A stretch of DNA of 64,000 nt from Paludibacteraceae bacterium. GTDB taxonomy: Bacteria > Bacteroidota > Bacteroidia > Bacteroidales > Paludibacteraceae. Of this stretch, positions 1-5,813 are shown piece after piece; the first letter of the stretch is position 1; each line of letters starts with the position of its first letter. Where the stretch lies: the NCBI GenBank assembly GCA_017446585.1, contig JAFSQL010000012.1:1-64000 (forward strand), in the 5' to 3' direction. A program made the position numbers and the translations under genes. The notes beneath the pieces are model-generated. The model worked only from the letters and a program-made list of their open reading frames with translations, had not been told where the DNA came from and ran no database searches.

Positions 1-986
1 ACGTTTGCGAGAATGGGATTGCGCCTTTCAGAAGACACATCTTTGATGTCCAAATCCTGTATCAGCATACCATTGTACATTCCACCAGGAGATGTGACAA
101 TAAGCCGGTCATCGTAAATGTCAAGATGAACTTCACTCCCCATCACAGTATAATCGCGATGGATGAAATGGTTTACCATTGCTTCCAAAACAGCACGTTC
201 TGCATACTCTGGTTTATTCTTTCGTCCATCAGGCAGTTTCTCCCAGCCTCTCTTGGTATTTGACTTCACAAAGTTCATGGATTCACGGAGCAGCATGAGG
301 ACATTGCCTGTAAATTCTGCATCGTTGATGGCATCACCCTTTTCCTTTCCATCCCATCGTGTGCAATAAAGACGAGATTGCCATAAAGGACAGTCATCAG
401 CAAACAATGCGCCAGCATTCGTTAGGTTCCCAGCACCTGTTACCAGTCCAAACGACAAGAGATATTTCTTGTCCCATTCTTGTTTGGTGCGGTCTTTGAA
501 AGTATTCGCTAATATCGTGAAAGCATAGTCTTCGACCTTATAATCCGTATGAAGTGAATCGTAGGTCTTATTAGAACCTTTCAGTACCAAGCGTACCATT
601 TGCTCTGCCGTGGCAGGAAGGCTCTCATCACCGACACGGATAAAGGCTATGCGCTGACCATCGCCAACGTAATAATATGGTGTGTAATGCCCAGCATTGA
701 CTTTGAGTTGCAAGATGTGCAAGCCATCTATGTCATGAGGAATCATCTCTACCTCTGGTAGGGGATCCATATAGTCACGAATCCTGCTACTGATAGCCTC
801 GCAAACAAACTGCACGTCATCAAGTCCTTTGACGACTCCGTCATTATCAATGCCAAAGAAAAGGGAACCACCCAAGCCATTGGCAAAAGCGCTTACGCTT
901 TTCAGCCAACTCTTAGGTTTCTTCTCTTCAAGCATCACCTTGAAATCGTATGCAGTACATTCTGCTATCAAAGTCTTTAATTCCAT
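1..986 (-). CDS. AlbA_2 / GHKL-like ATP-binding regulator, 3' end outside the window
   Basis: The reverse strand is open from an ATG at 984-986 to the window edge, so about 328 residues are visible and the C-terminus is missing. The N-terminus (MELKTLIAECTAYDFK, then SVSAFANGLGGSLFFGID near residues 30-50) is a Schlafen/AlbA_2-type nucleic-acid-binding domain. Further on, NHFIHRDYT (about residue 275) and VTSPGG (about 297) match the HATPase_c_4 module of the proteins often annotated as putative transcriptional regulator or ATP-dependent helicase. The substrate and role of this family are poorly known. A TACCTTTG -7 element lies about 45 bases upstream of the start. It is divergent from the Hxs cassette, and whether it controls that cassette is speculation. 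Family assignment is firm; function is not. Confidence 0.85.
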   Translation of the reverse strand, partial: MELKTLIAECTAYDFKVMLEEKKPKSWLKSVSAFANGLGGSLFFGIDNDGVVKGLDDVQFVCEAISSRIRDYMDPLPEVEMIPHDIDGLHILQLKVNAGHYTPYYYVGDGQRIAFIRVGDESLPATAEQMVRLVLKGSNKTYDSLHTDYKVEDYAFTILANTFKDRTKQEWDKKYLLSFGLVTGAGNLTNAGALFADDCPLWQSRLYCTRWDGKEKGDAINDAEFTGNVLMLLRESMNFVKSNTKRGWEKLPDGRKNKPEYAERAVLEAMVNHFIHRDYTVMGSEVHLDIYDDRLIVTSPGGMYNGMLIQDLDIKDVSSERRNPILAN

Positions 987-1030
987 TCTAAATGACTTGC
1001 CAATAATATTGGTTCCTATACATTACCTTG

Positions 1031-1038
1031 CAAAGGTA
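1031..1038 (-). promoter_or_regulatory. -7 promoter element for the AlbA_2 gene
   Basis: The reverse strand reads TACCTTTG, an exact match to the Bacteroidetes -7 consensus TAnnTTTG, 45 bases before the ATG at 986. No convincing -33 TTTG was found. Confidence 0.6.
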
Positions 1039-1082
1039 CACAATTTAGAAGATGGCATAAAATCATTGTTTCGCGCGTAAAA

Positions 1083-1096
1083 TCACATCTATGTGA
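1083..1096. promoter_or_regulatory. 14-bp perfect dyad, possible operator
   Basis: TCACATCTATGTGA is perfectly self-complementary. It lies between the AlbA_2 promoter and the presumed hxs promoter, where a regulator could act on both. The half-site TCACA resembles CRP/FNR half-sites, but no regulator can be named. Confidence 0.35.
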
Positions 1097-1157
1097 CACC
1101 AAAAGTTACGATAATTGAAGTTTTTTATTACCTTTACAACGCATAGTGGCGACATGC

Positions 1158-1165
1158 CATCTTTG
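1158..1165 (+). promoter_or_regulatory. weak candidate -7 element for the hxs operon
   Basis: CATCTTTG matches TAnnTTTG at seven of eight positions. It is about 40 bases before the nested inverted repeats at 1205-1320 and 250 before hxsD. TACCTTTA at 1129-1136 is an alternative with one mismatch. Neither has a clear -33 box. Confidence 0.3.
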
Positions 1166-1204
1166 CAAGACATATTGACAATACGAAGCGTTATGCTTCT
1201 CTTG

Positions 1205-1320
1205 CTATAGGAAACCTGAGAAATTTCTTAAGCATCGCAAGGGAGTATGATGGTTCGCGCGTATAGCGTGGGCTGTTCTACACCATTCAAGATGCAAGGT
1301 TTTCTCAGGACCTCCTATAG
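1205..1320 (+). promoter_or_regulatory. nested inverted repeats, candidate structured leader RNA of the hxs operon
   Basis: Five helices nest in order. CTATAGG 1205-1211 pairs with CCTATAG 1314-1320. CCTGAGAAA 1215-1223 pairs with TTTCTCAGG 1301-1309. GCATC 1232-1236 pairs with GATGC 1291-1295. ATGGT 1250-1254 pairs with ACCAT 1282-1286. CGCGC 1256-1260 pairs with GCGTG 1266-1270 (one G-T pair) around loop GTATA. I recognise no known riboswitch or ncRNA family. It ends 94 bases before hxsD and would be transcribed with the operon if the promoter is upstream. The rest of the 987-1414 gap holds the promoter elements and dyad listed here and otherwise nothing I can name. Confidence 0.4.
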
Positions 1321-1414
1321 AAGAGTGGGTGTAATCAGTGCCACGCTTCTGCATATAGTAAAGGTTAAAATGCTTCCTTGATGGTGCTGTGAGGGGCGCA
1401 GAGAAATAAAGGAT

Positions 1415-1735
1415 ATGGCCGAATTGAAATTCCCTGTGACCGAACTTGATAAGAATAGATTTCAAGTTGTCGTTGATATGGCTATTTATGCCAAAGAATC
1501 TCTTGTTGCTGCTTGCTATAAGTTCACAGACCGATTCTATATTCATCAGGAAACGTCTGGTAGCAATGTTATTGCCACTTTTGAGGCAAAGGATGGCAAT
1601 GACATTTCGGATGTGATAGTCAAGCAGTTTTGCAATGAACTTATAGACCAGCAGGTTCGCTTTAATACGAATCAGCAATTTGGCCATATTCGTGATTTGA
1701 TTGTTGAGGAAGCTTTTAAACCAGTTAGCAAATGA
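1415..1735 (+). CDS. hxsD: His-Xaa-Ser system protein HxsD
   Basis: This 106-residue cytoplasmic protein has no signal peptide or membrane segment and matches the small HxsD partner of the Hxs radical-SAM cassette in length and in the start (fPVTELDKNRF, then VVDMAIYAKESLVAACYKF). Its biochemical role is unknown; a substrate-recognition or scaffold role for HxsB/HxsC is inference. Its last codon and stop overlap the hxsB start (ATGA at 1732-1735), so the two are translationally coupled, which supports a complex. The ATG at 1415 is the first start that fits the family. Identification rests on family resemblance plus the diagnostic neighbours hxsB, hxsC and hxsA. Confidence 0.85.
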   Translation: MAELKFPVTELDKNRFQVVVDMAIYAKESLVAACYKFTDRFYIHQETSGSNVIATFEAKDGNDISDVIVKQFCNELIDQQVRFNTNQQFGHIRDLIVEEAFKPVSK

Positions 1736-3153
1736 GTGATTACCAAATACTCCCCTTCCGCTTCGCCCGCTTCAATGAGTCTGAGTACTTGCTAACGAAT
1801 GATGTTGGCGAGTACATCTTCCTTCGTAATGAGGATTTCGAGAAATTCATCAACAAGGAACTGGATGTGAAGTCAACGGTGTTCCAAGACATTGCATCGA
1901 AGCAAATTGCCACGACCGACAAAGTGGAGGACGTGGTAAATATGCTAGCTACTAAGTTTAGGACAAAAAAAAGTATATTGAGAGATTTCACCAGCCTGCA
2001 CATGGTGGTGCCGACTTTGCGCTGCAATTCCAGTTGTATCTATTGCCAAGTGGCACGAAAGAACATGGACGATCATGAAGCAGACATGACGAAGCAGACG
2101 GCTAAGAATGTGGTGAAAACCATCTTCCAATCTCCGTCACCCTGCATCAAAATTGAGTTCCAAGGCGGAGACCCTTCGACATATTTTGAGATGGTGAAGT
2201 ACATCATTGAGGAAGCAGAATGGCAAAACCTTTTCAAGAAGAAAGACCTGGGATTTGTAATCTGTACAAATGTCACGCTGCTCACCCCTGACATGGTGAA
2301 ATATTTGAAGAAGCATAAGTGCGACATTTCGACCTCGCTTGATGGACCAAAGGAATTGCACAATATAAACCGTCCGCTCCAAGATACGACGCATACCCAT
2401 GAGAAGTTTGAGGAGAACATCAAGATGATTCGTGAGATATGTGGGCAGGACAGCGTGTCGGCACTGATGACAACATCGAAATACAGTCTCGGCCACTTCA
2501 AGGAGATTATCGATGAATATGTTCGTATGGGCTACAACAACATTTTCCTTCGCGCTTTGAATCCGTATGGCTTTGCCAAGCAATACAAGGAAAAGATAGC
2601 CTATCCCGTGGAGGATTTTATCGAGAACTTCAAGGAAGGTCTTGACTATATCATAGAACTGAACAAGCAGGGAACTTTCTTCATTGAGGGATATGCGGCT
2701 CTGCTGTTGAAGCGAATACTCACGCCCTTTGCAACGGGTTTTGTGGACTTGCAATCTCCCGCAGGTGTCGGCATTGCAGGAGCAATCTATGACTGGGACG
2801 GCAACGTCTATGTAGCCGATGAGGGCAGAATGTTGGCGCGTTTCAAGGACTACTATTTCAAACTGGGCAATGTGAATGAAGACAGCTATCAGTCGATGTT
2901 CAACGGCGAGAAGCTACACAACATCATTGAGAACGCTTGCACGGAATGTTTGCCCATGTGTTCCGAGTGTGTTTTCCAGCCCTATTGTGGAGCAGACCCT
3001 GTGCGCAACTATTCTGAGCAGGGTGACATGGTGGGGCATCGTCCTACGAGCGATATGTGCAAAAAGAATACTGCGATTATGCACTACTTGTTTGAGTTGC
3101 TAAAGAAGCATGATCCAGAGACAAACAGAATATTTTGGTCTTGGATAAATTAG
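1732..3153 (+). CDS. hxsB: His-Xaa-Ser system radical SAM maturase HxsB
   Basis: This 473-residue radical-SAM enzyme has the [4Fe-4S] motif C98-x3-C102-x2-C105 (RCNSSCIYC), the SAM-contacting FQGGDPS that follows it, and a C-terminal SPASM-like cysteine cluster (C403, C406, C410, C413, C419, C443) expected to bind auxiliary Fe-S clusters. The N-terminal ~80 residues (LPFRFARFNESEYLL) form the leader domain typical of HxsB. Radical-SAM/SPASM proteins usually modify ribosomally made peptides. By context the substrate is the H-x-S repeat peptide at 4870, but the chemistry is not known. It overlaps hxsD by four bases and is followed after six bases by hxsC, so it is the second gene of a tight operon. 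Confidence 0.93.
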   Translation: MSDYQILPFRFARFNESEYLLTNDVGEYIFLRNEDFEKFINKELDVKSTVFQDIASKQIATTDKVEDVVNMLATKFRTKKSILRDFTSLHMVVPTLRCNSSCIYCQVARKNMDDHEADMTKQTAKNVVKTIFQSPSPCIKIEFQGGDPSTYFEMVKYIIEEAEWQNLFKKKDLGFVICTNVTLLTPDMVKYLKKHKCDISTSLDGPKELHNINRPLQDTTHTHEKFEENIKMIREICGQDSVSALMTTSKYSLGHFKEIIDEYVRMGYNNIFLRALNPYGFAKQYKEKIAYPVEDFIENFKEGLDYIIELNKQGTFFIEGYAALLLKRILTPFATGFVDLQSPAGVGIAGAIYDWDGNVYVADEGRMLARFKDYYFKLGNVNEDSYQSMFNGEKLHNIIENACTECLPMCSECVFQPYCGADPVRNYSEQGDMVGHRPTSDMCKKNTAIMHYLFELLKKHDPETNRIFWSWIN

Positions 3154-3159
3154 AACGAT

Positions 3160-4818
3160 ATGAAACAGATTAACGGAACAGCATTCAATATCGAATCGGA
3201 CATCCTTGGCCGAATAACGTTGAAAGGAAAGAGCATCTTTAACCGAAAGGACGAGATACTCGTAAAGGCAGATGCAAAGGATTTGCCATCGGGCTATGCT
3301 GCCTTGATTACAAACAGCGAGAATATTAGTGGAGGCAAGCCATGTGTAGGGAATGTCCAGACGCTTGACGATTTTAATGAGGGCGATGTGGTGCTGATTA
3401 ACAAAAGGGGCGAAATAGTGTTCCTCTATGAAATAAGGTCAATGCACAATGCTATCTTTGCCACAGAGCGTTGTAATCACCGCTGCATCATGTGTCCGCA
3501 GCCTCCTGTTGCTGAAGAAGAGGACAAAACGCCATTCAATCTCAAACTGATTTCGTTAATAGACAAGAATACGGTAGAGGTTGGCATTACTGGCGGTGAG
3601 CCTACGCTGATAGGTGACAAGTTATTTGACCTCATAAAGCAGATACAGAAATATCAGCCGAAAGCGGGAATTAGTTTGCTAACCAATGGAGTGAAGTTTG
3701 CAGATAAAAGCTATGCTATGAAATTGGCTATGTGTAAGCATCACGACTTACAAATAGATGTGCCGATTTTCTCAGACATTGCCGATGAGCATAACCGCAT
3801 CGTAGGAGCTAAGACATTCTATAAGACGGTGCAAGGGCTTTACAATCTCGCGTTGTTCCATCAGCGTATCGGGCCGAGAATAGTAGTGCATAAGCAGACC
3901 TATAAGCGATTGCCACAACTGGCCGATTACATCTATCACAATTTCCCCTTTGTAAGCCAAGTGGCATTCCTGCAAATGGAAACTACAGGCAACGCAGATA
4001 CCAATCTCGACGAATTGTGGATAGACCCATACGATTACAACGAGGAACTGAAACAAGCTGTCTTGCTTTTGGCAAATCGTGGTATCTGTACCCGTGTATA
4101 TAATGCTCAGCTATGTGTGTTGCCTTACGAAATAAGGAAGTTTGCAGTCAATGCAATCTCTGATTGGAAAGATACATATCTGCCCGAGTGTGAGGGATGC
4201 AAGCTCCGCCAGCAATGCGGAGGACTATTTGCTTCTAATCAGAAGCATCATAGCGCACACATAAAGCCTGAGCTGAAGTATACTCCTATGCCACCACCGG
4301 TTGACGGAAATACAACAATATCTCCATTTTTGGAGAAATACTTAACAGAAGAATTATTGATTCAATGTAATAATCCAATTATCTATGATGTACCATGTGG
4401 ATATGGCAGACATTTACAATGGTTGGCGAAAAAAGGATATGAAGTGCATGGTATCGATTTAGATGCCAAAGCATTAAACTTCGTAGAAGAATGGAAAGAA
4501 CAGCATGGAATGAAAAGAGTATTTATATCTAAAGAGGATATTGATAGGCTAAAGATTCAATCTTGCTGTGATATTATGCTAAATATACATCTGTATTCAA
4601 AAGAAATATTGAAAGTTCTATCTCAGATGGTCAAATTTAATGGATTGTTCGTAATTGAGACACCAGAAATACATGGTGGAAACTATTTAGAATTACCAGT
4701 ACAAGGGGAAGTTGGTGAATATCTTAAATCACAAAGATATGAATTGATGATTTATGAAGAAAGTGTCCCACAAAAGGGGCATGTTTCTGTAAAAGCAATT
4801 GCGCGAAAATTGGCGTAA
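3160..4818 (+). CDS. hxsC: radical SAM maturase HxsC fused to a class I methyltransferase
   Basis: Residues 1-365 are HxsC: an N-terminal region, the radical-SAM motif C105-x3-C109-x2-C112 (RCNHRCIMC), GGEP at 145-148, and a C-terminal cluster C344-x2-C347-x5-C353. The protein then continues to 552 residues with a Rossmann methyltransferase: motif I DVPCGYGRH (410-418) and an acidic residue after strand 2 (GIDLD, D433 and D435). Plain HxsC proteins end near residue 370-380, so this is a domain fusion. The junction (around 4300) also marks a composition change: 29 of 60 bases are G/C in 3961-4020 against 15 of 60 in 4321-4380 and 15 of 60 in 4561-4620. The frame is open throughout with no frameshift. 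The methyltransferase target is unknown; the H-x-S peptide is the obvious candidate. Confidence 0.92.
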   Translation: MKQINGTAFNIESDILGRITLKGKSIFNRKDEILVKADAKDLPSGYAALITNSENISGGKPCVGNVQTLDDFNEGDVVLINKRGEIVFLYEIRSMHNAIFATERCNHRCIMCPQPPVAEEEDKTPFNLKLISLIDKNTVEVGITGGEPTLIGDKLFDLIKQIQKYQPKAGISLLTNGVKFADKSYAMKLAMCKHHDLQIDVPIFSDIADEHNRIVGAKTFYKTVQGLYNLALFHQRIGPRIVVHKQTYKRLPQLADYIYHNFPFVSQVAFLQMETTGNADTNLDELWIDPYDYNEELKQAVLLLANRGICTRVYNAQLCVLPYEIRKFAVNAISDWKDTYLPECEGCKLRQQCGGLFASNQKHHSAHIKPELKYTPMPPPVDGNTTISPFLEKYLTEELLIQCNNPIIYDVPCGYGRHLQWLAKKGYEVHGIDLDAKALNFVEEWKEQHGMKRVFISKEDIDRLKIQSCCDIMLNIHLYSKEILKVLSQMVKFNGLFVIETPEIHGGNYLELPVQGEVGEYLKSQRYELMIYEESVPQKGHVSVKAIARKLA

Positions 4819-4858
4819 GCCAAGAGTGATAGTTAATTATATGTTTAACCAATTAAAA

Positions 4859-4865
4859 AAGGAGG
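4859..4865 (+). promoter_or_regulatory. strong Shine-Dalgarno before hxsA
   Basis: AAGGAGG ends four bases before the ATG at 4870. It is near-ideal anti-16S complementarity, unlike most other starts in this window, where purine-poor AT-rich leaders are the rule. It fixes the hxsA start. Confidence 0.75.
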
Positions 4866-4869
4866 TTCA

Positions 4870-5130
4870 ATGAAGAGAGTATTATTTCTTTTGGTCTCTG
4901 CCCTTCTTGCTGGAACCACGTATGCTTCAAACCTGAGCAAGGATGTAATTGCAAAGGTAACGAATAGTAACGAGGTGTCTATCACTGAGCGGGGACAATC
5001 TCTGATTCTGGAGCAGCCTGTGAGTACGCAGCTTCATGCTAACCAACATGGTTCTCATGTGTCGCACTCTTCTCACAGCTCTCACAGTTCTCACCGCTCT
5101 CATTCGTCTCACTACTCAAGTAGGTTCTGA
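4870..5130 (+). CDS. hxsA: secreted His-Xaa-Ser repeat peptide HxsA
   Basis: This 86-residue precursor has a Sec signal peptide (MKRVLFLLVSALLAGTTYA, cleavage expected after A20), a linker of about 40 residues, and eight uninterrupted H-x-S triplets at residues 60-83 (HGS HVS HSS HSS HSS HRS HSS HYS), ending SRF. It is the presumed substrate of HxsB and HxsC: repeat peptides of this kind define the cassette. The distance from hxsC is 51 bases, and an intrinsic terminator follows, so it closes the operon. The strong Shine-Dalgarno suggests it is made in excess over the enzymes. His and Ser density suggests metal binding or a modified side chain; neither can be read from sequence. It was found by the repeat and its neighbours, since the linker is not conserved enough to recognise. 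Confidence 0.9.
   Translation: MKRVLFLLVSALLAGTTYASNLSKDVIAKVTNSNEVSITERGQSLILEQPVSTQLHANQHGSHVSHSSHSSHSSHRSHSSHYSSRF
5047..5118 (+). repeat. eight tandem His-Xaa-Ser codon triplets
   Basis: Eight 9-base units encode H-x-S. His and Ser codons vary (cat/cac, tct/tcg/agc/agt), so the repeat is kept at protein level and is not a recent slippage product, although the core HSS units are nearly identical. Confidence 0.9.
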
Positions 5131-5157
5131 ATGAGCGAGGAATCACCTCAAAAATTA

Positions 5158-5193
5158 GGATGCCATAGCCAAGTGTTATGACATCCTTTTTTG
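5158..5193 (+). terminator. intrinsic terminator of the hxs operon
   Basis: GGATGCCAT pairs with ATGACATCC (one mismatch) around a short loop and runs into TTTTTT, 28 bases after the hxsA stop. Confidence 0.7.
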
Positions 5194-5218
5194 TTAATAA
5201 TACTTCCACACTAGTCAG

Positions 5219-5557
5219 CTATTGAATCCAATGGAAATATACGTAGAAAGCACTTTCTCCGATAGAAACAATTGAATTGGGAATGGTAATACTACTGATA
5301 TTACATCCATAAAAAGCTTTATTATGTATAGCAGTGACATCTAACTCTTTGGTGTTATAGGTAACCTTTGATGGTATAATTATATTACCAGAATATCCTC
5401 CCCCCGACCCTGTTGCGCCCGTTACATAAGCGGTCATTGAAGTTGTTTCAAGGCCATAATAGATTCCGTCGACTTCAAAGTCGTATGCCAATACGTTTTT
5501 GCTGATGAAGAGCAAGGACAAAACAAGAAAAAGGAGTTTATGTTTCATGATTTTCAT
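5219..5557 (-). pseudogene. truncated BspA-like leucine-rich-repeat surface protein
   Basis: The 112-residue frame starts with a signal peptide (MKHKLLFLVLSLLFISKNVLA) followed by the BspA-type N-terminus (YDFEVDGIYYGL), an entry strand (IIIPSKVTY) and a single LRR_5 repeat (KAFYGCNISSITIPNSIVSIG). It stops after AFYVYFHWIQ. Members of this family normally carry many LRR_5 repeats and a C-terminal anchor or sorting domain and run to several hundred residues, so this is a 3'-deleted remnant or a small secreted derivative. No further LRR coding is visible downstream of the stop before the hxsA terminator. It sits back to back with the hxs cassette (convergent). Confidence 0.7.
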
Positions 5558-5585
5558 TTTAATAGGTTAATGGTGTAAAAACAGT

Positions 5586-5617
5586 TCACGCCCGGGCGCA
5601 TTTGCGCCCGAGCGTGA
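5586..5617 (-). terminator. G+C-rich hairpin, probable terminator or attenuator
   Basis: TCACGCCCGGGCGCA (5586-5600) pairs with TGCGCCCGAGCGTGA (5603-5617) with one mismatch. On the minus strand the stem is followed four bases later by TTTTT (5577-5581), 20 bases before the LRR start. It may end the transcript of the gene at 5814-7685 or attenuate the LRR gene. The spacer around it is AT-rich. Confidence 0.5.
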
Positions 5618-5680
5618 TAGGAAATGACAATATAATAAGATTATAAACGGTTGAGAGCGTGTAGTTTACTCACAGTGATG

Positions 5681-5711
5681 CGCACAACTAATTGAGAATT
5701 AGTTGTTTGCG
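5681..5711. repeat. inverted repeat in the 5558-5813 spacer
   Basis: ACAACTAATT (5684-5693) and AATTAGTTGT (5697-5706) form a perfect 10-bp stem with loop GAG. CGC and GCG extend it across a two-base bulge. There is no T-tract on either side. Apart from this and the hairpin at 5586-5617 the spacer shows no gene. Confidence 0.5.
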
Positions 5712-5813
5712 TGTTGTATTTGCTTGTTGTAGTCAATAGATAACGTTGAATGTCAGCGGCAAAGATAAGGATATAATTGAGAAAAGTTGATAAAGGTGTG
5801 GATTTTAACAAAG

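Noticed and set aside
1205-1320. Retron, diversity-generating retroelement or group II intron RNA
   Set aside because: No reverse transcriptase gene in the window and no intron domain V-like sequence was recognised; kept only as an unnamed structured element.
5047-5118. CRISPR-like or microsatellite repeat
   Set aside because: The period is 9 bases, in frame inside a gene, with varied His and Ser codons; it is a protein repeat.
4870-5130. Ordinary low-complexity secreted peptide unrelated to the radical-SAM genes
   Set aside because: H-x-S periodicity next to hxsD, hxsB and hxsC is diagnostic of the Hxs system.
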